A stretch of 64,000 nt of DNA from Kribbia dieselivorans NBRC 106261. Its GTDB lineage: Bacteria > Actinomycetota > Actinomycetes > Actinomycetales > Dermatophilaceae. A program made the translations under genes and the position numbers. The notes beneath the pieces are model-generated. The model had not been told where the DNA came from and did not search any database. It worked only from the letters and a program-made list of their open reading frames with translations. This document shows positions 40,768-50,618 of this stretch, piece by piece. The first letter of the stretch is position 1. Each line of letters starts with the position of its first letter. Location of the stretch: positions 1-64,000 of the forward strand of contig NZ_BCRE01000043.1 in assembly GCF_001552435.1 (NCBI RefSeq). The letters are read 5' to 3'.

Positions 40768-43311
40768 TCAGCCCAGGTCGCCGCCACCGACCGGCACGAC
40801 CGTACCGGTGATGTAGGCCGCTTCCCGGGAGGCCAGGAAGCAGATCGCTGCGGCCTGCTCGTCCAACGTGCCGTAGCGCTTGAGCAGACTGGAATCGAGG
40901 GTCTGGTCGATGTGCGCCTGGTACCACTCCTCCTCCTGCTCCCCCTCCGGACCGGGACCACGCGGGATCCGGCGCGGCGGTGCCTCGGTGCCACCGGGTG
41001 CAGCGGCCACGACCCGCACCCCGTGCTCAGCGGCCTCGACGGCCAGCGAGCGGGTGATCGCGTTGACCCCTCCCTTGGCCGCGGCGTAGGGCACTCGGTG
41101 GATGCCGCCGGTGGCGATGGACGAGACGTTGACGATGGTCCCGCCCCCCTGCTCGATCATCTGCGGCAGCACCGCGCGGCACCCCCACAGGGTCGGGTAG
41201 AGCGAGCGGTTGATCTCCGCGGTGATCTGGTGCGGGCTGAACTCCTGCAGCGGGGTGAACCGGATCGCGCCACCGACGTTGTGGACGGCCACGTCGACCC
41301 GGCCGTGAAGGGCGATGGCTTGGGCGACAACGGACTCGGCACCTTCCCACTGCTCCAGGTCGGCCTCGACGACGGCGACCTCGGTACCCGCCGCACTGAG
41401 CTCCGCCGCAACCTCACGCACCACCGGTGACCGGTCGGCCAGCACGAGGTGGCCACCCTCGGCGTGGATGCGTCGGGCCACCCGTTCACCGATCCCCTGG
41501 GCGGCCCCGGTGACGATGACGACCTGGCCCTCGAAGCGACGGGGGGTCACCCAGGCCGGCAACCGGCGCGCGTCCTCCTCGGCCATCGCCCGACGAGTGG
41601 TCACCATGGAGCGCTCACCGTGATCGCGCACCAACTGTCGGGCCCGGTCGAGGTCACCGACCTCCATCGCGTCGACGATATCGAGATGGTCCTGGGTGCA
41701 CTGCGGGTGGCACCACGTCGCCCGGCTCAAGGTGGTCTCCATGTGGCCCTTGACACCGAGACTGCGATAGGCCTCGAGCAGGTGCTCGTTTCCGCTCAAG
41801 GAGAACGGGTACTCGTGGAAGGCCGCGTTGACCTCGGTGTAGGCCGCCGCGTCGACGAAGCGGTCGCCCTCGACGTAGGGCACGGTTGCCTCGGCCAGCA
41901 GTCGATAACCGGCGATCTGCTGGCTCGAGAGACGGCCGAGCACCAGCTCCAACACTCCCATTTCCAGCGCGGTGCGAGCTTGGAAGAGGGCGTCGGACGC
42001 GCCCACAGCCGGGTGTTCCTCACCGATCTCGTACCCGTCGGGCGCGACCTCACCCGAGATCGGAGCGACGACGGGCAGGGGCGGCAGCATCTCCTGACCA
42101 GCGATCCCGCGGGCCTGCGGATCACCGCTGGGCAATCCCTCCTCGGGGTCGAGCGGCATGCTCGGGCCGGTGCCCACCGCCGGGAGGATGCCCTGCCCGG
42201 CCAGAGAACGGGCCTGCGGGTCGCCGGGATTGGCCCAGCCAGCGGGAGTGGAGTCGACCACCACGGCCTCGGCGCGGGTCGACACAGCCGGGTCGGTGTC
42301 CGGTGTGCCGGCCAGGGCGAACTTCTCGTAGTAGAAGCCGGTCGGCTCGAGGTCGCGCGCCTTCAGGTCGGCGCGGACCGCTTCGACCATGACGGGTGGG
42401 CCGCACAGGTAGATCGCCACGTCCCCGTCGTGGAGATGCTCGGGCCCGATCAAGGACATGACGTAGCCCTTGTTGCGCGCCGTGCTGTTCGGGTCCGAAA
42501 CGACGTGGTCGAAGCTGAAGCCAGGTAGCGTGGCGGCGAGTTCGGCGAGGGTGTCGAGTTCGACCAGGTCGGCGTCGCTGGAGACCCCGTAGATGAGGTG
42601 GACGGATCGCCGGGAGCCGGTGGCGCGCAAGCGACGCAGGATCGACAGGATTGGCGCCAACCCGGTGCCGCCGGCCAGCAGGAGCGCCGGGCGGTCGGTG
42701 TCGCGCAGGAAGAACGACCCGTTCGGGCCGGTGAAGCGCACCGTGTCCCCGACTGCGGCCTGCTCGGCGAGCCAGGTCGACATCACGCCACCGGGGGTCA
42801 GTTTGACGAGAAAGGAGACGTGCTCGTCCTCCGGGTCGCTGCTGAACGAGTACGAACGGCTCTGGTCCGTGCCGGGCACGTGGATGTTGACGTACTGACC
42901 GGGCAGGAAGGCCAGCTCGCTGCGCCCGGCCACCTCGAGGGTGAAGGCCATCGTCGTCGGCGACAACCGCTGCACCTCGGTGATGGTTGCCTCGAAGGTC
43001 GCTGCCTGGGTCTTGGCCACCGCGGAGGTGCTGGCGATCTGCAGCACCAGGTCGCCGCGTGGCATGAGCTGGCATGGCAGGACATAACCTTCGGCGGCCT
43101 CGTCCGGGGAAAGTGCGTCATCGACGTACGGACCGTGGTCGTAGTCGCCGGACTCACACATGGCCTTGCACGTCCCACAGGCACCGTCGCGACAGTCGAG
43201 CGGGATGTTGATGCGCGCGCGATAGGAGGCATCGGCGACGGTCTGGCCGTCTTGGCACTGGATGAACTTCGTGACGCCGTCCTCGAAGGACAGCGCGACC
43301 TGGTACGTCAC
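40768..43311 (-). CDS. benCD: Fusion: benzoate dioxygenase reductase BenC - FCD sensor domain - cis-diol dehydrogenase BenD
   Basis: One 847-residue reading frame joins three modules. Residues 1-95: plant-type 2Fe-2S ferredoxin (C40, C45, C48, C80). About 105-335: FAD (RSYSFSS) and NAD (GGTGLAPILSI; YLCGPPVMVEAV) domains, together BenC. About 355-430: a linker with two copies of GDPQARx(L/I)AGQ. About 432-577: an all-helical FCD ligand-binding domain, as in GntR regulators, with its metal-type His residues (AAFHEY, QDHLDI, VRDHGER) but no HTH. About 592-847: a complete SDR, with TGAAQGIG and YAAAK, matching BenD. The protein would pass electrons to BenAB and oxidise the benzoate cis-diol to catechol. 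Start GTG 43311 follows GAGAGG. Confidence 0.9.
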   Translation of the reverse strand: MTYQVALSFEDGVTKFIQCQDGQTVADASYRARINIPLDCRDGACGTCKAMCESGDYDHGPYVDDALSPDEAAEGYVLPCQLMPRGDLVLQIASTSAVAKTQAATFEATITEVQRLSPTTMAFTLEVAGRSELAFLPGQYVNIHVPGTDQSRSYSFSSDPEDEHVSFLVKLTPGGVMSTWLAEQAAVGDTVRFTGPNGSFFLRDTDRPALLLAGGTGLAPILSILRRLRATGSRRSVHLIYGVSSDADLVELDTLAELAATLPGFSFDHVVSDPNSTARNKGYVMSLIGPEHLHDGDVAIYLCGPPVMVEAVRADLKARDLEPTGFYYEKFALAGTPDTDPAVSTRAEAVVVDSTPAGWANPGDPQARSLAGQGILPAVGTGPSMPLDPEEGLPSGDPQARGIAGQEMLPPLPVVAPISGEVAPDGYEIGEEHPAVGASDALFQARTALEMGVLELVLGRLSSQQIAGYRLLAEATVPYVEGDRFVDAAAYTEVNAAFHEYPFSLSGNEHLLEAYRSLGVKGHMETTLSRATWCHPQCTQDHLDIVDAMEVGDLDRARQLVRDHGERSMVTTRRAMAEEDARRLPAWVTPRRFEGQVVIVTGAAQGIGERVARRIHAEGGHLVLADRSPVVREVAAELSAAGTEVAVVEADLEQWEGAESVVAQAIALHGRVDVAVHNVGGAIRFTPLQEFSPHQITAEINRSLYPTLWGCRAVLPQMIEQGGGTIVNVSSIATGGIHRVPYAAAKGGVNAITRSLAVEAAEHGVRVVAAAPGGTEAPPRRIPRGPGPEGEQEEEWYQAHIDQTLDSSLLKRYGTLDEQAAAICFLASREAAYITGTVVPVGGGDLG

Positions 43312-43398
43312 GGAACAACGCCTCTCGTCGTTGAGGGACCGGCCGGGCAACGGGGCACACCGTGTGCGCGCCGCGCCGACGCCCGACCGGCCGATGAA

Positions 43399-43893
43399 TC
43401 AGATGTGGTAAATGTCGACCACGTGGTGGATGTAGTCGTTCTTCAGGACGACGACCTTGCGGCGGATCAGCGGCGACTCGCCGCCGAAGTCGATCGTGTA
43501 GAAGGACGTGCCGTAGTACGGGTCCACCTGGTTGTACCGGAAGTACATCGTGTGCCAGTTGAAGCGCACGTCGACGACATCTCCGCGGCGCTCGATGAGT
43601 TCGACGTTGGAGATGTTGTGGCTGGTACGCGGCTCGGGCAGACTCGTCGCGCTGGAACGCTCGGTGCGAATGCGGAAGACCCGATCCTCCAGACCACCCT
43701 TGTTCGGGTAGTAGATCAGCGAGATCTCGCTCTGCGGGTCACGCGTGAGGGCGTCGTCGTCGGCCCAGGCCGGCATCCAGTATTCAACATCCTGGTGGTA
43801 ACAGGTCAGCCAGTTCTCGAACTCCCGGTCGTCGAGGTAGCGGGCTTCCCGGAAGAGGAACTGCTCGATGGTGTTCTGGTCGATGGTGCTCAT
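43399..43893 (-). CDS. benB: Benzoate 1,2-dioxygenase small subunit
   Basis: The 164-residue beta subunit of the ring-hydroxylating dioxygenase. EQFLFREARYLDDREFENWLTCYHQDVEYWMPAW at the start and TSFYTIDFGGESPLIRRKVVVLKNDYIHHVVDIYHI in part at the end are typical of BenB/XylY. It gives structure to the alpha3-beta3 enzyme and has no cofactor. It lies 11 bases after benA and 87 bases before the BenC-FCD-BenD fusion, in the canonical benABCD order. Confidence 0.95.
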   Translation of the reverse strand: MSTIDQNTIEQFLFREARYLDDREFENWLTCYHQDVEYWMPAWADDDALTRDPQSEISLIYYPNKGGLEDRVFRIRTERSSATSLPEPRTSHNISNVELIERRGDVVDVRFNWHTMYFRYNQVDPYYGTSFYTIDFGGESPLIRRKVVVLKNDYIHHVVDIYHI

Positions 43894-43904
43894 GTCCCTG
43901 CCCC

Positions 43905-45293
43905 TCAGGCCTGCGTGGCGGTGCGCTGCCGATCGGCGGCGGCCCGGTGGTCGGCGGCCACGCCGCGGCGCATGGTCTCGAGCCAGAACCCATGCTGGAG
44001 CGGGTAGAGGCCTTCATCCTCGTTCTTGATGCCGCTGGAGCGGACATCGTCCATTCCCAAGGAGAGGGCGGTCTCATCCGGGCCCGTGACCCAGTGCTGG
44101 GCGCCGCGGCTCATGTCGTTCCACGGGGCGGCGGTGGCCAGGAACGTCTTCTGGCAGGAGCGGAACTCCTCGAGGTCGTCCGGGGTGGCCATGCCCGAGG
44201 CGTTGAAGAAGTCCTCGTACTGCCGGATCCGGTGGGCGCGAGCTGCCGCCGGCTCACCCTTGGGGGCGATGCAGTAGATCGTCACCTCGGTCTGGTCAAC
44301 GGCGACCGGGCGGAAGGTGCGGATCTGAGTGGAGAACTGGTCCATGAGGTAGACGTTCGGGTAGAGGCACAGATTGCGCGAGCCCTTGACCATGAAGTCC
44401 GCCTTGGCCGGGCCGAACTTCTCGGTCAGCTCGGGCAGTTCGTCCCATAGTGGGCGGTCCTGCGGGTTGCCCGTCCAGGTCCACAGGCACAGGTGGCCGT
44501 TGTCGAAGGACCAGTAACCGCCCCCGCTCTTGCCCCAAGCGCCGGCGTCGACCGCCTTGGTGGTGTTGATCGAGTCGCCGGTGCTCCGTCGCGACGTGGT
44601 GGCCGCGTAGTTCCAGTGCGTCGAAGAGACGTGATAACCGTCGGCACCGTTCTCGGCTTGCACCTTCCAGTTGCCGTCGTAGGTGTAGGTCGAGGAGCCG
44701 CGCAGGACCTCCAGGCCCTCGGGCGACTGGTCGACGAGCATGTCGATGACGGTGGTGGCGTCACCGAGGTGCTCCGCCAAGGTGGGGACATCCGCGTTGA
44801 GGCTGCCGAAGAGGAACCCGCGGTAGGACTCGAACCGCGCGACCTTCGTCAGGTCGTGGGAGCCGTCCTTGTCAAAGGTGGCCGGGTAGCCGGCACCCTC
44901 CGGGTCCTTGACCTTGAGCAGTTTCCCGTCGTTGCGGAAGGTCCAGCCGTGGAACGGGCAGGTCAGCGTGGTGCGGTTGTCGGTCTTGCGCCGGCACAGC
45001 ATGGCGCCACGGTGCGCACAGGCGTTGATCAGACAGTGGAGGGTGCCCTCCTTGTCGCGCGTGATGACGACCGGCTGCCGCCCGATGTACGTGGTGAAGT
45101 AGTCGCCCGGATTGGGCAGCTGGCTGTCGTGGGCCAAGTAGACCCAGTTGCCCTCGAAGATGTGGCGCATCTCCAGGTCGAAGAGCTCCTCGCTGGTGAA
45201 CATCGCGCGGTTGGCCCGGAAGACTCCGGCTTCGGGGTCGTCGACGAGCATCTGGTCAAGATCGACCCGCAGCGCAGCGGTCGTCTCCGTCAT
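43905..45293 (-). CDS. benA: Benzoate 1,2-dioxygenase large subunit
   Basis: The 462-residue catalytic alpha subunit. The Rieske cluster ligands are C92, H94, C112 and H115 (CAHRGA, CPFHGW). The mononuclear iron ligands are H221 and H226 in DGYHVSSTH, with the bridging D218. The ...[18 protein letters not shown] region fits the BenA/XylX branch, so benzoate or a substituted benzoate is the likely substrate; the sequence does not settle which. AGGAGG six bases before the ATG gives strong translation, unlike most neighbours. The CTAGGTC repeats 100-120 bases upstream are the likely activator site. No benzoate transporter or catechol dioxygenase gene is adjacent. Confidence 0.95.
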   Translation of the reverse strand: MTETTAALRVDLDQMLVDDPEAGVFRANRAMFTSEELFDLEMRHIFEGNWVYLAHDSQLPNPGDYFTTYIGRQPVVITRDKEGTLHCLINACAHRGAMLCRRKTDNRTTLTCPFHGWTFRNDGKLLKVKDPEGAGYPATFDKDGSHDLTKVARFESYRGFLFGSLNADVPTLAEHLGDATTVIDMLVDQSPEGLEVLRGSSTYTYDGNWKVQAENGADGYHVSSTHWNYAATTSRRSTGDSINTTKAVDAGAWGKSGGGYWSFDNGHLCLWTWTGNPQDRPLWDELPELTEKFGPAKADFMVKGSRNLCLYPNVYLMDQFSTQIRTFRPVAVDQTEVTIYCIAPKGEPAAARAHRIRQYEDFFNASGMATPDDLEEFRSCQKTFLATAAPWNDMSRGAQHWVTGPDETALSLGMDDVRSSGIKNEDEGLYPLQHGFWLETMRRGVAADHRAAADRQRTATQA

Positions 45294-45391
45294 GGTTCCT
45301 CCTGTGGGGTGGCAGCAGCGGCACCGGCCGAAACACGTCGGCCAATGCCCCGTACCGTCCCAAGGAATCCGCCGCAGTGGACTAGGCCCCC

Positions 45392-45412
45392 ACCTAGGTC
45401 TGACCTAGGTCT
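45392..45412 (-). promoter_or_regulatory. Direct repeat ACCTAGGTCT x2 upstream of benA
   Basis: ACCTAGGTCT occurs at 45392-45401 and 45403-45412, 11 bases apart, each holding the palindrome ACCTAGGT. A third partial CTAG copy is at about 45382. The repeats lie 99-119 bases before the benA start, where a LuxR/LAL activator would bind; CTAGGTC is also present before benR. This is inferred as the BenR operator. Confidence 0.55.
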
Positions 45413-45430
45413 TGATCCATGAGTGGTGGA

Positions 45431-46156
45431 TCAGTGACGAGAATGGCCACCCATCGTGGAGGAGGACTCTTCGGCCGGTGTGGAGGCCGACGGCGAGTTT
45501 GGGCCCATGATCGCCGAGACGTCCTCGCGGGGCTGCGAACCGCGCTCCGTCAGCATCGTCGTCATCAGTTCGACCTCGCCGGATTGGGCACGGACCATCT
45601 TCTCCGCCAACGAGCGCACCTGCGGGTCACGGCCCAGATCGAGGCCGGCACGGGCCATCTCCACCCCCGCGAGGTGGTGGGTGGTCATCAGCTGCAGGTA
45701 CAGGACCTCGGCCGCCTTGCCCCGGCTCGAGGTGAGTTTCGCGATCTCCGCCGGGGTGGCCATGCCGGGCATGGGCACGCCGGCGGGCATGTCCATGGTG
45801 GCGTGGTCGTGGCCCGCCATCCACGCCATCCGCTCCCCCGGCCGGGCCTGCGGCAGCCCCCACTCCACCAGCCAGGTGCCCATCTGCCCCTGCTGGTAGG
45901 CCTGCGAGGTGGCGATGTCGCTGGCCAGTCGGACGACGTCCGGGTCGTCGGTGCGTTGCATGACAAGCAGGGACATCTCCACCGCCTGCGCGTGGTGTTC
46001 GCTCATGTCGCGGGCGAATCCGGCGTCGGCGCTGTCGTCACCGGGGTGTCGAGGCGCGAAGGCCACCCACCCGAGCAGCGCGCCGAGGGCCAGCCCGACA
46101 GCCGCGGCGAAGGCGATCCACCCGGAGACCGATAGCCGCGGCGCCGGTTGCGTCAC
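45431..46156 (-). CDS. DUF305 family membrane-anchored protein
   Basis: A 241-residue protein with one N-terminal membrane anchor (about residues 12-33) and an exported DUF305 ferritin-like domain. FARDMSEHHAQAVEMSLLVM and LMTTHHLAGVEMA are the family's His/Met motifs; a HDHATMDMPAGVPMPGMA stretch adds many potential Cu/Ag ligands. DUF305 proteins are associated with copper or silver handling. GTG at 46156 overlaps the DUF3105 stop (GTGA), so the pair is coupled. It lies upstream of benA but is separated by the benA promoter. Confidence 0.85.
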   Translation of the reverse strand: MTQPAPRLSVSGWIAFAAAVGLALGALLGWVAFAPRHPGDDSADAGFARDMSEHHAQAVEMSLLVMQRTDDPDVVRLASDIATSQAYQQGQMGTWLVEWGLPQARPGERMAWMAGHDHATMDMPAGVPMPGMATPAEIAKLTSSRGKAAEVLYLQLMTTHHLAGVEMARAGLDLGRDPQVRSLAEKMVRAQSGEVELMTTMLTERGSQPREDVSAIMGPNSPSASTPAEESSSTMGGHSRH

Positions 46157-46785
46157 GGCGCGAGATCGGTCGTTGTGCCACCGGTGCAGGCCGCACCCGG
46201 CTCCGGGGTCTGCGGTCCTTGGCGGTAGGTGCGGATGAAGTCGGCGATGCGCGTGTCGTCGGCGCTGTCCACGCTCAACTGCTTGCCCCAGGCGGTGGCC
46301 TTGATCGGCGAGTCCTGACCCTTGACCGGTGAGAGCAGCATGAACTCCTGGGAGGCCAGCTTCTGCAACTTCTCGAGGTCGGCCTGGGGCAGGCCGGGCT
46401 CGTAGGTCAGCCACACCGCGCCGTGCTCGAGGCTGTGCACGGCGTGGTACTCGGGGATCTCCTCGGTGTAGATGCCGCAGTTCCACCACGCCGGGTGGTG
46501 GTCGCCACCAACGGCCGGGGTCTGGGGGTAGTCGGCCTTGCCGGCGGTGACGTGCTCCCGCCCGAGGTTGTCGTACGACTTCACCGCGGACAGGTCGCCC
46601 CCGGCCGGGTCGCGGGCGATCTGCCACGTGACCAGACCGCCGACGAGCGCGACGATCGCCACCGCCACGACCCACAGGGAGGCCGTTCGACGACGATCCG
46701 CCGAGCGCGCCTCCTTGCGGAGTTGGTCGAGCTTGGCGGCTCGCTGGTCGTTGCCTCCGGTGGAGGATCGGTCGGGTCGGGGCAT
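46153..46785 (-). CDS. DUF3105 family membrane-anchored protein
   Basis: A 210-residue protein with a charged N-terminus (Arg/Lys rich), one membrane helix (about residues 34-56) and an external DUF3105 domain: GGDHHPAWWNCGIYTEEIPEYHAVHSLEHGAVWLTYEPGLP in part is diagnostic. Function is unknown; His residues suggest metal binding. ATG at 46785 has GGAGAG six bases upstream and is preferred over 46830. It is translationally coupled to DUF305, a pairing common in actinobacteria. Confidence 0.85.
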   Translation of the reverse strand: MPRPDRSSTGGNDQRAAKLDQLRKEARSADRRRTASLWVVAVAIVALVGGLVTWQIARDPAGGDLSAVKSYDNLGREHVTAGKADYPQTPAVGGDHHPAWWNCGIYTEEIPEYHAVHSLEHGAVWLTYEPGLPQADLEKLQKLASQEFMLLSPVKGQDSPIKATAWGKQLSVDSADDTRIADFIRTYRQGPQTPEPGAACTGGTTTDLAP

Positions 46786-46861
46786 GAGGCTCTCCAGAGA
46801 TCGGCCGGTCGAGGTGGAACGTTCAACCATCCTACCCGGCCGACCTTGGGAGAACCCTGAG

Positions 46862-49800
46862 TCAGCCGATCTTCATCACCTTGATGCGCGCGGATTCGCC
46901 CTCACCGACGGTCGCCTCGGCGACGTCGTCACGCGCCGGCAGCGCATCGAGTTGCGGCGCCGAGGAGAACTGCGTGGCCAGGGTTTCCTCGACGATCAGA
47001 TCGCGGTGGGTCACGGTCGCCTCGAACACGGTCGCCGATCCGGTGATCGTCAAGGAGATGCGATCGGAGACGTCCAGGCCGGCGTCACGTCGGGCCTGCT
47101 GCACCGCCCGGACGAGGTCGCGCGCCAACCCCTCCTGCTCGAGCTCCGGAGTCACCGTCGTGTCGAGCACGATGAACCCGCCGCCGGGCAGCATGGCCGT
47201 CGCCCGCGAGCCGTCGCCGTCCTGGGCGACCACGGTCTCCAGGGTGTACTCGCCCTCGACGAGCGCGATGCCACCACTGGTGACGTCGCCGTCCGGGGTC
47301 ACCGACCAGTCCCCCGACTTCGAGCCCCTGATCGCGACCTGGACCTCCTTGCCCAGACGAGGCCCGGCAGCCCGGGCGTTGACGACCAACTGCTGGGAGA
47401 TGCCGTAGTCGGCCGCCTGCGCGGTCGAGGCATCCTGCAGCGAGACCTGCCGCACGTTGACCTCGTCGGCGACGATCGGCGCGAACTCCTGCAACGCCGC
47501 GGCGTCGTCGGTGACCACGGTGAGGTCGGACAGCGGCAGCCGCACGCGCAACTTGTTCGCCTTGCGCAGCGACGACGCGGCCGAGCACACCGCCCGGGCC
47601 GTGTCCATCTGCACGACGAGGGCGTGGTCCTGCGGCAGGTCGCTCGGGTCCGGCGCGTCCGTGAGGTGCACCGAGCGCCCGCCGGTCAGGCCCCGCCAGA
47701 TCTCCTCGGTGGTCAGCGGCAGCAGCGGCGCGATGGCCCGGGTGAGCACCTCGAGGCAGGTGTACAGCGTGTCGAACGCCTGACGCGCCACGGCACCGTC
47801 CTGGGCGGAGGTGTCCCAGAACCGGTCGCGGCTGCGACGCACGTACCAGTTCGTCAGCACGTCGAGGAAGGTGCGCGTGCTCTCGCAGGCGTCGGCGATG
47901 TCGAACCGGTCCATCTGGCCCTGCAGTTCGGTGACGAACTCGCGCAGCTTGGCCAGCAGGTACCGGTCGAGCGGATCGGTGCTCGCCGTGCTCCACTTCG
48001 CCTCGTACCCCGCGCCGCCGTCGAAGGCGTTGGCGTAGAGCGAGAAGAAGTACCACGTGCTCCACAACGGCAACATGACCTGCCGCACCCCGTCGCGAAT
48101 GCCCGGCTCGGTGACGATGAGGTTGCCGCCGCGCAGGATCGGGCTGGCCATGAGGAACCAGCGCATCGCGTCGGCCCCGTCGCGGTCGAAGACCTCATTG
48201 ACGTCGGGATAGTTGCGCAGCGACTTCGACATCTTCTGGCCGTCGGAGCCGAGCACGATGCCATGGCTGATGCACGACTTGAACGCGGGCCGGTCGAACA
48301 ACGCGGTCGCCAGCACGTGCAGGGTGTAGAACCACCCGCGGGTCTGGCCGATGTACTCGACGATGAAGTCACCCGGGTAGTGGTTCTCGAACCAGTCGCG
48401 GTTCTCGAACGGGTAGTGCACCTGCGCATACGGCATCGAGCCGGAGTCGAACCACACGTCGAGCACATCGGTGACGCGGCGCATCATCGACTGCCCCTCC
48501 TCGGGGGTGCGCGGGTCGTCCGGGTTCGGGCGCACGAGGTCGTCGACGTACGGGCGGTGCAGGTCACGCTCGCCGTCGGCGTTGACCGGCAGGCGACCGA
48601 AGTCCCGCTCGAGCTCCTCGAACGAGCCATACACGTCGATCCGCGGGTACGCCTCGTCGTCGGACTTCCACACCGGCACCGGGCTGCCCCAGAACCGGTT
48701 GCGCGTGATCGACCAGTCGCGCGCGTTCTCCAGCCACTTGCCGAACTGGCCGTGCTTGATGTGCTCCGGGGTCCACGTGATCTGCTCGTTGAGCTCGACC
48801 ATGCGGTCCTTGAACTGCGTCACCGCGACGAACCAGGACGAGACACCCTTGTAGATCAACGGCTGACGGCAACGCCAACAGTGCGGGTAGGAGTGGTCGT
48901 ACGTCTCGCGCCGCAGGAGCACGGTGCCCTCGGTGACCGACCCGGTCTCACCCTCACCACGGGTCGCGGCCTTGAGGTGCTCCATGATCGGGGCGTTGGC
49001 ATCGAACACGAGCTGACCGAGGTAGTCATTGACCGGCGCGGTGAACTTGCCGTCCTTGCCCACCGGCATGACCGCCTCGATGTTCTCGCGGTCGGTGACG
49101 ACCTTGTCGTCCTCACCGAAGGCCCCGGCAGTGTGCACCAGGCCCGTACCGTCGGTCGTCGTGACGAACTCGGCCGTGACGACGCGGAACGCGTTCTCGT
49201 GCCCGAGGTAGTACGAGAACGGAGGCGTGTACGTGCGGCCCGCGAGCTGCGCTCCGGTCAATCGTTCGACGACGACCGGCTCGTCGCCGAGCTCGCGCGC
49301 ATACGCGCCCAAACGGGCCTCCGCCAGGATGAAACGCTCGATGCGCTCGGGGTTGCCGGGCACCGGAGCCTCGATGACGACGTAATCGATGTCCTCACCG
49401 ACCATGATCGCCAGGTTCGACGGCAGGGTCCACGGCGTCGTCGTCCACACCAGGGCCAGTTCGCCGGTGTTCAGGCGCAGACCGACGGTGACGGCCGGGT
49501 CCTGACGCGACTGGTAGACGTCGTCGTCCATGCGCAGTTCATGGTTCGAGAGCGGAGTCTCGTCGTTCCAGCAGTAGGGCAGCACGCGGAAGCCCTCGTA
49601 CACCAGGCCCTTGTCGTGGAGGGTCTTGAACGCCCAGATGACCGACTCCATGTAGTCGGGGTTGAGCGTCTTGTAGTCGTTCTCGAAGTCGACCCACCGC
49701 GCCTGGCGGGTGACGTACTCCTGCCATTCCTTCGTGTACTTCAGCACCGAGGAGCGGCAGGCCTCGTTGAACTCCGCGATGCCCATCTCGACGATCTCGT

Positions 49801-50215
49801 CGGTGGTCTTGATGCCGTTGAGGCGCATGGCCTCGAGTTCGGCGGGCAGACCGTGGGTGTCCCAGCCGAAGCGTCGCTCGACCCGCTTGCCGCGCATGGT
49901 CTCGTAGCGGGGAACGATGTCCTTGACGTAGCCGGTCAGGAGGTGGCCGTAGTGCGGCAGGCCGTTGGCGAAGGGCGGGCCGTCGTAGAAGACGAACTCG
50001 TTGGAGCCGTGATCACCGGCGGGACGATTGTCGATCGAGGCCTGGAAGGTGCCGTCCTGCTGCCAGTACGCGAGCACCCCCTCCTCGAGCTTCGGGAAGT
50101 GCGGGCTGGCGGGGACGCCGAAGGCCGCGCCCGGAGCGTCGTTCGCCGGGGTGGCAGGGTCGCCCGAGGTCGCTTCGGGCTGAGCGGGGAACATGGAGAC
50201 CTTGGGGTAGGTCAT
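46862..50215 (-). CDS. ileS: Isoleucyl-tRNA synthetase (type 2)
   Basis: A class I synthetase of 1117 residues. The HIGH motif is the HYGH form in [15 protein letters not shown], and the KMSKS motif is [13 protein letters not shown]. The CP1 editing domain lies between. HYGH and the length fit the eukaryote-like IleRS2 type, which is generally mupirocin-resistant (known for the type; not tested here). ATG at 50215 has AGGAG nine bases upstream, within a T-box leader that should control translation by tRNA-Ile charging. It is transcribed toward the DUF3105-DUF305-ben cluster, from which it is separated by 76 bases. Confidence 0.97.
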   Translation of the reverse strand: MTYPKVSMFPAQPEATSGDPATPANDAPGAAFGVPASPHFPKLEEGVLAYWQQDGTFQASIDNRPAGDHGSNEFVFYDGPPFANGLPHYGHLLTGYVKDIVPRYETMRGKRVERRFGWDTHGLPAELEAMRLNGIKTTDEIVEMGIAEFNEACRSSVLKYTKEWQEYVTRQARWVDFENDYKTLNPDYMESVIWAFKTLHDKGLVYEGFRVLPYCWNDETPLSNHELRMDDDVYQSRQDPAVTVGLRLNTGELALVWTTTPWTLPSNLAIMVGEDIDYVVIEAPVPGNPERIERFILAEARLGAYARELGDEPVVVERLTGAQLAGRTYTPPFSYYLGHENAFRVVTAEFVTTTDGTGLVHTAGAFGEDDKVVTDRENIEAVMPVGKDGKFTAPVNDYLGQLVFDANAPIMEHLKAATRGEGETGSVTEGTVLLRRETYDHSYPHCWRCRQPLIYKGVSSWFVAVTQFKDRMVELNEQITWTPEHIKHGQFGKWLENARDWSITRNRFWGSPVPVWKSDDEAYPRIDVYGSFEELERDFGRLPVNADGERDLHRPYVDDLVRPNPDDPRTPEEGQSMMRRVTDVLDVWFDSGSMPYAQVHYPFENRDWFENHYPGDFIVEYIGQTRGWFYTLHVLATALFDRPAFKSCISHGIVLGSDGQKMSKSLRNYPDVNEVFDRDGADAMRWFLMASPILRGGNLIVTEPGIRDGVRQVMLPLWSTWYFFSLYANAFDGGAGYEAKWSTASTDPLDRYLLAKLREFVTELQGQMDRFDIADACESTRTFLDVLTNWYVRRSRDRFWDTSAQDGAVARQAFDTLYTCLEVLTRAIAPLLPLTTEEIWRGLTGGRSVHLTDAPDPSDLPQDHALVVQMDTARAVCSAASSLRKANKLRVRLPLSDLTVVTDDAAALQEFAPIVADEVNVRQVSLQDASTAQAADYGISQQLVVNARAAGPRLGKEVQVAIRGSKSGDWSVTPDGDVTSGGIALVEGEYTLETVVAQDGDGSRATAMLPGGGFIVLDTTVTPELEQEGLARDLVRAVQQARRDAGLDVSDRISLTITGSATVFEATVTHRDLIVEETLATQFSSAPQLDALPARDDVAEATVGEGESARIKVMKIG

Positions 50216-50436
50216 GGCGTGCGGCTCCTGGCGGTCGTCACTCGGCTCGGTCCACGAGGACGACGCCCGCGCCCGAATCGGACGGAGCACCGCGGTACCA
50301 CCTCGCTTGCCGCGACCCCGGAGCACGGGAGCACGACCGCTCTGCACTGGCTGTGACGGGCCACCCGTCCGGGTCTAGTGAGGCCCTGGTCGCTGGCCCG
50401 TTCTTCCGGAGGCTCGCCGCTGATGACGGCTCGAAC
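50216..50436 (-). promoter_or_regulatory. T-box leader of ileS (translational, short stem I type)
   Basis: The T-box sequence AGGTGGTACCGCGG lies at 50303-50290 on the minus strand. Upstream, a short specifier hairpin offers ATC (50424-50422), the isoleucine codon, followed by AGCGGCGAGCCTCCGGAAGA, a signature of actinobacterial T-boxes. Uncharged tRNA-Ile should open the AGGAG ribosome site (50225-50229); no intrinsic terminator is seen, so control is translational. The leader start overlaps the divergent promoter of the ParD-tail-like gene. Confidence 0.88.
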
Positions 50437-50465
50437 GCCTATGCGCCCAAGGATAACCTCGGAAC

Positions 50466-50618
50466 ATGGCCGAGAGCACCTCGATCCACCCTGACACCCC
50501 CGAGACGCCGATGGCGACGCTGCGCGCAGCGCTGAGTGAGGGTGAGATCAGCGGCCCGGCCGAGCCCTTCGACTTCGACGCCTTCATCGCGTCGAAGAGG
50601 TCGTCGGGCAAGCCATGA
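50466..50618 (+). CDS. 50-residue ParD-tail-like protein
   Basis: The short protein has the C-terminal signature of a ParD-type antitoxin: LRAALSEGEISGPAEPFDFD, then AFIASKR. It lacks the N-terminal ribbon-helix-helix DNA-binding half, so it could neutralise a ParE-like toxin but not repress. No ParE gene is adjacent. TAACCT at 50454-50459, six bases before the ATG, is a -10-like element, and the stop overlaps the FAD-oxidase ATG (ATGA), so the short gene is likely translated. It may be a remnant of a toxin-antitoxin operon or a genuine short antitoxin acting in trans (inference). Confidence 0.6.
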   Translation: MAESTSIHPDTPETPMATLRAALSEGEISGPAEPFDFDAFIASKRSSGKP

